Source: Rhizobium sp. 32-5/1 (lineage in GTDB: Bacteria > Pseudomonadota > Alphaproteobacteria > Rhizobiales > Rhizobiaceae). From it: a DNA stretch of 64,000 nt. Within the stretch, counting starts at the first letter, position 1. Each line of letters starts with the position of its first letter. A model generated the notes under the pieces. It ran no database searches. It was not told the origin of the DNA and worked only from the letters and a program-made list of their open reading frames with translations. The position numbers and the translations under genes were made by a program. Below, piece by piece: positions 1-7,953 of the stretch. The stretch lies in NCBI RefSeq assembly GCF_029537235.1, contig NZ_CP120638.1:3846501-3910500 (forward strand). The letters run 5' to 3'.

Positions 1-348
1 TTTTGCCGTACTGCGAATACTGCCATTGCGGGCGCAGGCGACAAACCGCTGCAAGATCGTCAGGCCGATCGACGGGACCGTGGCTTTGGGAGCAGGCTGG
101 CCGGCGACATTGGTCAGCGCCTTCGCGGCCAGGCTCACGGCTGCAAAGTCTTCAAATCGGCGGCGGGCTTCGAGCGTGGGAACGAGATTGCCGCCTTCGC
201 TACGCACCAGCGGCACAGAAATCGCCGCCTCCAAACGCTTCAGGGCTGCGCTGACGCTGGTCACCGGGCGGCCGGTGCGTCGTGCCGCCTTGCGGATGCC
301 GCGCTCCTCCAGCACGGCATGCACGATCGTCAGGGTCGCTATGTCCAT
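1..348 (-). CDS. LysR-type transcriptional regulator, N-terminal part (runs off window)
   Basis: Only the first 116 codons are in the window. Residues 15-45 form a LysR-like helix-turn-helix (VTSVSAALKRLE). Instead of the usual effector domain, a second LysR-like HTH seems to begin near residue 96 (LQRFVACARNGSIRSTAK), so this may be a tandem-HTH LysR variant; the cut edge prevents proof. It is transcribed away from the lyase gene at 485 with a 136-bp gap, the usual layout for a LysR regulator controlling the divergent catabolic operon. The start was chosen at the ATG whose codons begin the HTH; an upstream ATG lies in another frame. The family call is firm; control of the ergothioneine-type operon is inferred from position only. 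Confidence 0.75.
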   Translation of the reverse strand, partial: MDIATLTIVHAVLEERGIRKAARRTGRPVTSVSAALKRLEAAISVPLVRSEGGNLVPTLEARRRFEDFAAVSLAAKALTNVAGQPAPKATVPSIGLTILQRFVACARNGSIRSTAK

Positions 349-484
349 TGGTATCTGCAGCTCATGAATAATCCAGATGGTCAGGCAAACGATGTTCGGA
401 TTATGGCATCTTGTGTTCTGTCTTTGGGATATATCACAATCGACCGGAAAGCGAATAGCATGCCGGCAACGGGGTAACGACGGC
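349..484. promoter_or_regulatory. Divergent intergenic region between LysR gene and catabolic operon
   Basis: This 136-bp gap must hold the promoters of both the LysR gene and the lyase operon. It is more AT-rich than its surroundings (for example GGGATATATCACAA near 427-440), as promoters in this genome tend to be. I could not pick a convincing LysR T-N11-A box or a clear -35/-10 pair, so only the location is called. Confidence 0.4.
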
Positions 485-2023
485 ATGCTGACTTCTGCAA
501 AAACCACTGTCCTGACGGGGCGGCCGCTCGATTTTGCGACGCTGCAAAAGATTGGCGTCGGAACCTTCGTGCCAGTGGTTGCAGACAATGCCTTTGAAAA
601 GGTCGAGGCCGCCCATCGGGTGATCGCCGACAGGATCGCTATGGGACTGCCGGTCTACGGCGCCAATACCGGCGTCGGCTCGATGAAAGACCGGCTCTGG
701 ACGGCGGGCGATCTCGCCGAGTTCAACAGTGCCCTGGTCAAGGCCCATCATTTCGGCACAGGCGAATTCTTCCGCCAGCCGATCGTGCGCAAGGCGATCG
801 CGATCCGGATCAACACGGCACTTGGCGGCCATACGGGCTGCAGTGTCGACCTGGTCAAGGCCTTTCTGGCGCTGCTCGAACACGGGGTGGTGCCGGCCGT
901 GCATCGCCATGGGTCTATCGGCTGTGCCGATATCGGCCTGATGGGGCAGGTGGCCTCCGTCCTGACCGGTGCCGGAGAGGCCTTCTTAGCAGGCGAATTG
1001 ATGTCGGCGGAGGAGGCGCTGTCGCGCGCCGGTCTTCAGCCTTTCGTCATGCAGCCGCGCGATGCGCTGGCGGCGCTGAGCGTCAATGCGATTGCCTACG
1101 CCGCCGCATCCGACGTCTTGCGCGAAGCCGCATCCGCAGTCCGCGTGCTGATGGTGACCGGATTGATGTCGTCGCTGGCGCTCGGCGCGTCGGCCGATCC
1201 CTGGCGGGTGGCGGCGACCCTCGGCACGCGCGGCGATGCGCTGGTCGGCTCGTGGCTTTATGGCCAGTCCGGTGTGGTCGACTGGCCGCTGCCGACCGCA
1301 ATCCACGATCCCTTGAGTTTGCGCATGACGGCGCAGGTCTTTGGCGCTTCGGTCGATACGCTGCTGGTCGCCGCCGAGCGCCTGGTCGATGCGACCTATT
1401 TGTCCGACGACAATCCGGTCGTGATGGGCGGGCAGGTCCATGCCTCCGGCGCCTCGCTGCCGCTGACGACGACGCTTTATATTGAGACGGCGCAGATCGG
1501 CTTTTCGCACGTGGCGCGCAACGTGCTCAACCGCTGCATCCTTCTGTCCAACGGTGTGCGGCGAAACCTGCCGATCAATCTCGTGGCACCCGGCGAGGTC
1601 GCCAGCGGACTTGGGCCGCTGCTGAAGCTGGTGGTCGAGCTTTACATGCGCGTGCAGTCGATGGCGGTGCCGCTCTCGGCGCAGTCGATCGTCGTTGCCG
1701 GCGGGCTGGAGGAGGAGGCGACTTTCCTGCCGCTGATCGTTGAGCGCATGGAAACGCAGGTCCGCGATCTGCGCCAGATGGCGGCAATCGAGGCGCTGCT
1801 CTCGGCGCAGGCGATCGATCTTCTCGGCGATGTGCCCGACGGGGTGACGCGGATTGCCTATGACGGCGTGCGGGCACTCAGTCCGATTTATCTGAAGGAC
1901 CGGCCGCTTTCCAGCGAGATCGAGGCTTTGCATCGGGCGTTTGCCTCGAATGAACTGCTGAAAGCTTTTGTCGCGGCGGCACCGATGCCAGAATTCGATG
2001 ATTTTTTTGCCCTGTCCATCTGA
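485..2023 (+). CDS. HutH-family lyase without MIO triad, probable ergothionase (ergothioneine trimethylamine-lyase)
   Basis: 512 residues, aromatic amino acid lyase fold. Family landmarks are present: VYGANTGVGS at 57-66 (the usual YGVNTGFG tyrosine loop) and GSIG at 143-146. Directly after GSIG, where histidine and phenylalanine ammonia-lyases have the self-cyclising Ala-Ser-Gly, this protein has Cys147-Ala148-Asp149, so the MIO cofactor cannot form in the normal way. Ergothionase belongs to this family, lacks MIO and expels trimethylamine from ergothioneine to give thiourocanate; the length is similar. Downstream genes supply the later steps of that pathway. ATG at 485 is preferred to an upstream in-frame start at 377 because it begins at the family N-terminus and follows a GGGG-rich stretch at about 9 nt. 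Substrate is inferred. A true hutH is unlikely. Confidence 0.8.
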   Translation: MLTSAKTTVLTGRPLDFATLQKIGVGTFVPVVADNAFEKVEAAHRVIADRIAMGLPVYGANTGVGSMKDRLWTAGDLAEFNSALVKAHHFGTGEFFRQPIVRKAIAIRINTALGGHTGCSVDLVKAFLALLEHGVVPAVHRHGSIGCADIGLMGQVASVLTGAGEAFLAGELMSAEEALSRAGLQPFVMQPRDALAALSVNAIAYAAASDVLREAASAVRVLMVTGLMSSLALGASADPWRVAATLGTRGDALVGSWLYGQSGVVDWPLPTAIHDPLSLRMTAQVFGASVDTLLVAAERLVDATYLSDDNPVVMGGQVHASGASLPLTTTLYIETAQIGFSHVARNVLNRCILLSNGVRRNLPINLVAPGEVASGLGPLLKLVVELYMRVQSMAVPLSAQSIVVAGGLEEEATFLPLIVERMETQVRDLRQMAAIEALLSAQAIDLLGDVPDGVTRIAYDGVRALSPIYLKDRPLSSEIEALHRAFASNELLKAFVAAAPMPEFDDFFALSI

Positions 2024-2056
2024 TCGTTCACTGGTCCGGAAATTGAAGGAACTGCC

Positions 2057-3439
2057 ATGTCCGATTTCGATCTGGTCCTCAAAGGCACCGTCGTTCTTCC
2101 CGACAGTATCGTCGAGGCCGGCCATGTGGCGGTGCGCGACGGCAAAGTGGTTCATGTCGGGCAGGGCGCCATGCCGGCCGCGCGGGAACGCCATGATCTC
2201 GGCAAGGCGCTGATCCTGCCGGGTGCGATCGATGCGCAGGTGCATTCGCTTTCCCAGAAGGATCAGGAGGATTTCATCTGGTCGACGGGCTCGGCTGCGG
2301 CCGGCGGCGTCACCACGATTGTCGACATGCCCTATGACGAGGGCGATCTCGTCTGCTCGGCGGACGCCGTGAAACGCAAGATCGATCATGCCGGAAAACA
2401 GGCCCGTGTCGATTTTGCGCTCTATGGCACGATTGATCCTGAAGAAGGGCCGGCGCGTATTCCCGAGATGGTCGAGGCAGGTGTCGCCGCCTTCAAGTTC
2501 TCGACCTTCGGCACCGACCCGAAGCGCTTTCCGCGGATTCCGGCCGCGCTCCTCGAAGCCTGCTTTGCCGCCATCGCGCCGACCGGTTTGACTGCGGGTG
2601 TGCACAACGAGGACGACGAGGCGGTGCGCGCGGCGATCGAGAAGGTGAGGGCTGCCGGCATTACCGATTACCGGGCGCACGGCCTGTCGCGGCCGGCGTT
2701 GACCGAACTTCTGGCGACCAACCAGATCTATGAAACGGGTGCCGCCACCGGCTGCCCGGCGCATGTGGTGCATTGCTCGCTCGGCCGCGGCTACGAGATC
2801 GCCAGCGCCTATCGGGCGCAGGGTTTTCGCGCGACGATCGAATGCTGCATCCACTATCTTGTTCTCGACGAGGAAAACGATGTCGCGCGCCTTGGCGGCA
2901 AGGCCAAGATCAATCCGCCGATCCGCTCACGTGCCGAGGTCGAAAAGCTCTGGCGCCATGTCGCCGACGGCAATGTGACGCTGGTCTCGACCGACCACGT
3001 CTCCTGGTCGGAAAACCGCAAGACCAATCCGGACATGCTCGCCAATGCCTCCGGCGTGCCCGGACTCGAAGTCATGGTGCCGCTGTTCGTCAAGGGCGCG
3101 CTGGAGCGCGGCATCCCGCTCACCCGCGCGGCCGAACTGATGAGCCTCAACCCGGCACGGCATTTCCGGTTGGAGCATGCGAAAGGCGCACTGGAGGCAG
3201 GCAAGGACGCGGACATCACCGTTTTAACTCCGGAACCCTACACCTATGACGCCGCAGCAAGTGGTCACAACGTCGTCGGCTGGTCGCCCTATAACGGCAT
3301 TCTTCTGCCTTGGCGGGTGTCGGCCACCTATCTGCGCGGGCGGCTGGCCTTTGACGGCACGTCGGTCCTGTCTGAGCCAGGAACAGGGTCCTTCGTCCGG
3401 CCCTTGCCAACCCTGCCTGTGATGAGAGGCGTGGCATGA
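2057..3439 (+). CDS. Cyclic amidohydrolase (hydantoinase/dihydropyrimidinase family), probable hydantoin-5-propionate hydrolase
   Basis: 460 residues, amidohydrolase superfamily. Metal-site elements are visible: Asp59-Ala-Gln61-Val-His63 (the usual DxHxH with the first His replaced by Gln), Lys147 in AFKFST as the likely carboxylated lysine, His183 in GVHNED, His239 in HVVHCS and the late Asp in STDHVSW. Relatives open hydantoin, dihydropyrimidine or allantoin rings. In this operon the fitting role is hydrolysis of hydantoin-5-propionate to N-carbamoyl-glutamate. It starts 33 bp after the lyase and its stop overlaps the next start (ATGA at 3436-3439), implying translational coupling. Allantoinase is the main alternative, but no ureide genes are nearby. 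The Gln substitution is unusual and may mark a subfamily. Confidence 0.75.
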   Translation: MSDFDLVLKGTVVLPDSIVEAGHVAVRDGKVVHVGQGAMPAARERHDLGKALILPGAIDAQVHSLSQKDQEDFIWSTGSAAAGGVTTIVDMPYDEGDLVCSADAVKRKIDHAGKQARVDFALYGTIDPEEGPARIPEMVEAGVAAFKFSTFGTDPKRFPRIPAALLEACFAAIAPTGLTAGVHNEDDEAVRAAIEKVRAAGITDYRAHGLSRPALTELLATNQIYETGAATGCPAHVVHCSLGRGYEIASAYRAQGFRATIECCIHYLVLDEENDVARLGGKAKINPPIRSRAEVEKLWRHVADGNVTLVSTDHVSWSENRKTNPDMLANASGVPGLEVMVPLFVKGALERGIPLTRAAELMSLNPARHFRLEHAKGALEAGKDADITVLTPEPYTYDAAASGHNVVGWSPYNGILLPWRVSATYLRGRLAFDGTSVLSEPGTGSFVRPLPTLPVMRGVA

Positions 3440-4715
3440 AAGCGCGGGAAAGCAATCTGCCTGTTGATGCGAAGCGGATCGCCGACACGATAAAGGGGCT
3501 GGCGCGGATCACTGAGCCGGACCGGCCCTACACCCGCCGCGCCTTTACGCCGCTGTTTCTAGACGGCCGCGCCTTTCTCGAACAGCAGTTCAAGGCAGCC
3601 GGGCTCGAAACCCGCATCGATGCGGCCGGCAATCTGATCGGCCGGCGCAAAGGCCGCAGATCCGGGCTCGGCACGATCATGCTCGGCTCGCATTCCGACA
3701 CCGTGCCGGAAGGCGGGCGTTTCGATGGCATCGCCGGGGTTGCAAGCGCGCTCGAGGTCGCCCGTTCGCTCTCCGATGCTGGTGTTCACCTCGACCACGA
3801 TCTGGAAATCGTCGATTTTCTGGCCGAGGAGGTGTCGATCTTCGGCGTCTCCTGCATCGGCAGCCGCGGCATGGTCGGCCTGTTGCCGGATGGCTGGCTG
3901 AGCCGGGCGCAAGGCGACCTCACGCTGCGCCAGGGCATTGTCGAGGTTGGCGGCGATTCCTCGCGACTGGCGAGCCAGAAGCGCTCGGACATCCGCGCCT
4001 TTCTCGAACTGCATATCGAGCAGGGGTCGGTACTTGAGAAAGAGAAATGCGATATCGGCGTCGTCACCGCCATTGCCGGGATCACGCGCATCGAGATCCT
4101 CGTCGAAGGCCAGGCCGATCATGCCGGAACGACGCCGATGGGCGGTCGCCGGGATGCGCTGGTGGCGGCCTCGCGGCTGGTGGTCGCCATCGAGAAACTA
4201 GCCATCGAGCTTTCAAAGGGTGAGGGGCATTTCACCGCGACGGTGGGCGAGTTTTCGATCGAGCCGAACGCTGCCAATGTCGTCCCTCGCGGGCGCGGCT
4301 TTTGATCGATGCCCGTGCGGAACTGCGGCCCGACATGGATCGCTTCATCGCGGAAATCTCCGAACTGGTCGAGTGGATGGCGCAGGCAACCGGGATCGTC
4401 ATCGCGGAACCGAAGATCATCTCGGACAATCAGCCGACGCCGGGCGATCCGCTGATCCTGCGGCTCTTCGATGCTGCCTGCAAGGCGACCGGCGCCAGCC
4501 ATCGCTGCATGGCATCGGGCGCCGGCCACGACACGGCCTGGATGGCACGGATTTCTCGGGCCGCGATGATCTTCGTTGCCTGCCGCGAAGGCCGGTCGCA
4601 TACGCCGGACGAGTGGGCCGAGAACGATGACATCGCGCTCGGCGCGGCCGTGCTGCTTCATACAGTGGTTGAACTGGACGCCGAACTTCAGAAGCCGATT
4701 CAGGAGACGATGTAA
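3436..4715 (+). CDS. M20-family N-carbamoyl-amino-acid amidohydrolase (AllC/HyuC type), one frameshift
   Basis: Reconstructed length 426 residues. Metal ligands of the M20 amidase family appear in order: GSHSDTVPEGGRFDG, AEEVSIFG, LELHIEQG, and after the frameshift GAGHDTAWMA; HAGTTPM marks the lid domain. The frame breaks at the C run at 4284-4286: adding one C restores the normal NVVPSRARLLIDAR join. Stop TAA and the next ATG share one base (TAATG at 4713-4717). The family cleaves N-carbamoyl amino acids or allantoate; here N-carbamoyl-L-glutamate to glutamate, CO2 and ammonia is the best fit. Because all catalytic parts survive on both sides, the break is more likely a sequence error than decay. 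Confidence 0.75.
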
Positions 4716-5810
4716 TGGGCCGGATTTTAAAGGAGAAAGACGTCGAGGCTGCGGTCAAGGGTGGGTCCGTTTACGCCGCCGGCGGCGGTGGCTGGGCCGA
4801 TCATGGCCGCATGCTGGGCTATGCCGCCGTCTCGATCGGCAAGCCGGAACTGGTCTCGATCGACGAGCTCTCGGATGACGACTGGGTGGCGACGGCGGCC
4901 GCCATCGGCGCCCCGGCGTCCACGACCCCTGGGAAATGCGCGGCGTCGATTACGTCAAGGCGGTGGAGTTGCTGCAGGAAGCGCTGGGCGAGAAACTAAC
5001 GGCGCTGATGGTCGGCCAGAACGGCAAGTCCTCGACGCTGAACGGCTGGCTGCCCTCCGCCATTCTCGGCACAAAGGTTCTGGACGCCGTCGGCGACATG
5101 CGGGCGCACCCGACCGGCGACATGGGGTCGATCGGCATGGCCGGATCGCCCGAGCAGATGATCCAGACGGCCGTTGGCGGCAATCGCGACGAGAACCGCT
5201 ACATCGAACTGGTCGTGCGCGGCGCGACCGCAAAAGTGTCGCCGATCCTGCGCACGGCCTCCGATATGTCCGGCGGTTTTATCGCCTCCTGCCGCAATCC
5301 CTTGCGTGCCTCTTACGTGCGAAACAATGCGGCGCTCGGTGGCATATCGCTGGCCCTGACTCTGGGGGAGGCGATCATCGCGGCGGAAGGCAAGGGCGGC
5401 AGCGCCATCATCGACACGATTGCGAAAACCACCGGGGGCACGATCCTGGCCGAAGGCATCATCACCGACAAATCCGTCGTCTATACCAGAGAAGCCTTCG
5501 ATATCGGCACGGTGACTCTCGGGAAGGGCGATGACGCCACGGTACTCCACATCATGAACGAATACATGGCGGTCGAGGATGCCGGCGGCACGCGGCTTGC
5601 GACCTTCCCTGATGTCATCACCACGCTGTCATCGGAGGGGAGCCTTTGAGCGTCGGGCAATTGCAGGTCGGCATGATGATTTTCGTTCTGCATGTGCCGA
5701 AGACGGTGATTCCGCTAGCCTCCAGCGTGCTTGATCCGAGCGTCTATCCGTCGGTGGAAAAGGCGATGGGGATTGAGTTGGCGCGGTATGCGCTGTCTGG
5801 CCGGACATAG
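4715..5810 (+). CDS. DUF917 protein, candidate thiohydantoin-propionate desulfhydrase, two frameshifts
   Basis: Three overlapping frames together give 365 residues, a normal DUF917 length. The N-terminus carries the glycine-rich YAAGGGGWADHG. The first break is in the C run 4926-4929 (restores TTPWEMRGVDYVKA), the second in the G run 5637-5640 (restores SEGEPLSVGQLQVG), and the frame then runs to TAG at 5808-5810. Both need one added base. From memory, the desulfhydrase acting on 3-(5-oxo-2-thioxoimidazolidin-4-yl)propionate in Burkholderia sp. HME13 is a DUF917-type protein of about 363 residues; I could not check this. In the operon it would release sulfide and give hydantoin-5-propionate. 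DUF917 is otherwise poorly characterised and often sits with hydantoinases, so the precise reaction is inferred. Confidence 0.7.
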
Positions 5811-5821
5811 GGGAGTGCGCC

Positions 5822-6151
5822 ATGTCGCGTGATTCTGGTCTTGAGGAATTGATCGGACAAGAACTTGCTGGGCGAGACGGGGTTTCCCAGAAGCCAATGT
5901 TTGGAGGCTTTGCCTTTCTCCTTAATGGTAATCTTCTGTGCGCCGCGCGCAACGACGGCATGCTGGTGCGGCTTGGCAAGGGCAATGACGGCTGGGCACT
6001 AGCACTTGAGGGCATCGAACTCATGGTGATGGGCGAACGTCGCATGAATGGCTGGGTGCGTGCAGGCGTGGCTGCTTACGGAGATGACGCATTGCGTCGA
6101 AGACTGATCAGAGCGGCGATCAAATTCGTCGAGAGCCTGCCTGCGAAGTGA
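5822..6151 (+). CDS. TfoX N-terminal-domain protein
   Basis: 109 residues, matching the short TfoX_N family: MFGGFAFLLNGNLLCAARNDGMLVRLG at about 26-52 is its hallmark stretch, shown here only in part as MFGGFAFLLNGN. It has no C-terminal TfoX domain. It lies 11 bp after the DUF917 gene and 59 bp before the hydratase, all on one strand, so it is likely co-transcribed. Stand-alone TfoX_N proteins have no settled biochemical role; full-length TfoX regulates competence in Haemophilus. Whether it has anything to do with ergothioneine breakdown or is a passenger cannot be told from sequence. Confidence 0.7.
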   Translation: MSRDSGLEELIGQELAGRDGVSQKPMFGGFAFLLNGNLLCAARNDGMLVRLGKGNDGWALALEGIELMVMGERRMNGWVRAGVAAYGDDALRRRLIRAAIKFVESLPAK

Positions 6152-6210
6152 AATCGGCACGCCCTTAGCCGCGAGATGAATGTCGATGACAGTATTTGAA
6201 GGAACCGAGC

Positions 6211-7872
6211 ATGCCCAAACCGAACCCCCGTCATCCGAACTTTCCCATCCCCGGTGGCCCCGAACTGCGCGCCAAAGGCTGGCGGCAGGAGGCGTTGTTG
6301 CGGCTCCTGGAAAACGTGCTGTCGGTCGGCGAGGACCCGGAGAACCTGATCGTCTATGCCGCACTCGGCAAGGCCGCGCGCAACTGGGCGTCGCACAGGG
6401 CGATTGTCAAGACGCTGATGGAGATGGACGAGGACCAGACGCTGGTGATCCAGTCGGGCAAGCCGGTCGCGCTGCTCAAGACCCATGCCAAGGCGCCGCT
6501 GGTGATCATGGCCAACTGCAACATTGTCGGCCAATGGGCGAAGGCCGAGGTGTTTTATGAACTGGAGAGGCAGGGACTGATCTGCTGGGGCGGGCTGACG
6601 GCGGGTGCCTGGCAATATATCGGCAGCCAAGGTGTCATCCAGGGCACCTATGAAATCTTCATGCGCATCGCCGAAAACCGTTTCGGCGGCGATCTCGCCG
6701 GTCGCTTCGTCCTGACGGCCGGTCTCGGCGGCATGGGCGGCGCGCAGCCGCTGGCCGGGCGCATGGCGGGCGCGGCGATCCTCTGCATCGATATCGATGC
6801 GGAGCGGGCGGAAAAGCGCAAGGCCATCGGCTATCTCGAACATGTCGCACCCGATCTCGATACGGCGCTGGCCATGATCGATCAGGCCGTGGAGGAAAAA
6901 CGCGCTACATCGATCGGCCTCGTCGGCAATGCTGCCGCGCTGTATCCGGAAATTGCCCGGCGCGGCATCGTGCCCGATATCGTCACCGACCAGACCTCGG
7001 CGCATGATCTGGTCTACGGCTACGTGCCGAAGGGCATGAGCATCGAGGAGGTCAAGCGGCTGCGGGTCGATGGGCAGGGGCAATTGATGGCGGCCAGTCG
7101 CGCCTCTATCGTCGATCACGTCAAGGCCATGCTGGAATTCCAGGCCAAGGGTGCGGAAGTCTTCGACAACGGCAATCTCATCCGCACCCAGGCGCGGGAC
7201 GGCGGCGTTGCCAATGCCTTCGATATCCCGATTTTCACCGAGGCTTATCTCCGGCCGCTGTTTGCCCGTGCCATCGGTCCGTTCCGCTGGATGGCGCTGT
7301 CGGGCGAGGAAAGCGATATTGCCCGCATCGACGATCTGCTTCTGAACATGTTTTCCGACAATAAGATCGTCACCAACTGGATAAGGCTGGCGCGGGCGCA
7401 TGTGCCGTTCGAGGGGCTGCCGGCGCGTATCGCTTGGCTTGGCCATGGCGAGCGCACGCAGCTGGCCGTCGCCGTCAATTCACTGGTAGCAACGGGCGAA
7501 CTGAAAGGTCCGATCGCCTTTTCCCGCGATCATCTCGATGCCGGCGCCATGGCGCATCCGAACATCATGACCGAGCGCATGAAGGACGGCTCCGATGCGA
7601 TCGCCGACTGGCCGCTGCTCGACGCCATGCTGCTCTGCTCCTCCATGGCCGACCTCGTCGTCGTCCATTCCGGCGGCGGCGGTTATGCCGGCTACATGAC
7701 CAGCTGCGGCGTGACTGTGATCGCTGATGGCACGGAAGAGGGTGCAGAGCGGCTGAGCCACGCGCTGACCAACGACACGTCGCTCGGCGTCATCCGCTAC
7801 GCCGATGCGGGCTATGAGGAGTCGGTCGATGAGATCGAGAGGAAGGGGATTGGGTATGTGGCGCTTGATTGA
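6211..7872 (+). CDS. Urocanase (HutU) paralogue, probable thiourocanate hydratase
   Basis: 553 residues with the HutU architecture: IQSGKPV at 80-86, the NAD-binding LTAGLGGMGGAQPLAG at 168-183, LVGNAA at 237-242, VPDIVTDQTSAHD at 254-266 and WLGHGER at 409-415. Positions conserved in urocanases differ: the RICW cysteine (Cys410 in Pseudomonas putida) is Ala408 in RIAW, NSNLVP is NCNIVG at 102-107, and the MYGQMTAG tyrosine region is CWGGLTAG. This points to a shifted substrate, and thiourocanate is the natural candidate beside a MIO-less lyase. The ATG at 6211 has GAAGGA just upstream; the in-frame TTG at 6196 is less likely. No hutI, hutF or hutG accompanies it. Confidence 0.8.
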   Translation: MPKPNPRHPNFPIPGGPELRAKGWRQEALLRLLENVLSVGEDPENLIVYAALGKAARNWASHRAIVKTLMEMDEDQTLVIQSGKPVALLKTHAKAPLVIMANCNIVGQWAKAEVFYELERQGLICWGGLTAGAWQYIGSQGVIQGTYEIFMRIAENRFGGDLAGRFVLTAGLGGMGGAQPLAGRMAGAAILCIDIDAERAEKRKAIGYLEHVAPDLDTALAMIDQAVEEKRATSIGLVGNAAALYPEIARRGIVPDIVTDQTSAHDLVYGYVPKGMSIEEVKRLRVDGQGQLMAASRASIVDHVKAMLEFQAKGAEVFDNGNLIRTQARDGGVANAFDIPIFTEAYLRPLFARAIGPFRWMALSGEESDIARIDDLLLNMFSDNKIVTNWIRLARAHVPFEGLPARIAWLGHGERTQLAVAVNSLVATGELKGPIAFSRDHLDAGAMAHPNIMTERMKDGSDAIADWPLLDAMLLCSSMADLVVVHSGGGGYAGYMTSCGVTVIADGTEEGAERLSHALTNDTSLGVIRYADAGYEESVDEIERKGIGYVALD

Positions 7873-7953
7873 AGCGTAACGGTGACAATTGTTCTCTTGC
7901 GCCAGATCTCTCAAGCGCGTGAATTGCGATCAGGCGATTCAAGTCGCGACACG

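Noticed and set aside
349..484. Specific LysR T-N11-A box
   Set aside because: Several loose matches exist in this AT-rich gap and none stands out.
986..2854. 622-codon open frame on the minus strand
   Set aside because: It lies opposite the lyase and amidohydrolase genes, which have clear families; its translation is Arg/His-rich without any motif, as expected from the third-position GC bias of the true genes.
6076..7446. 456-codon open frame on the minus strand
   Set aside because: Shadow of the HutU paralogue, no recognisable domains.
485..7872. Histidine utilisation (hut) or allantoin operon
   Set aside because: The lyase has no MIO triad, the HutU paralogue lacks the active-site cysteine, and hutI, hutF and hutG are missing. 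The amidohydrolase and M20 genes resemble allantoin enzymes, but no ureidoglycolate or uricase genes accompany them.
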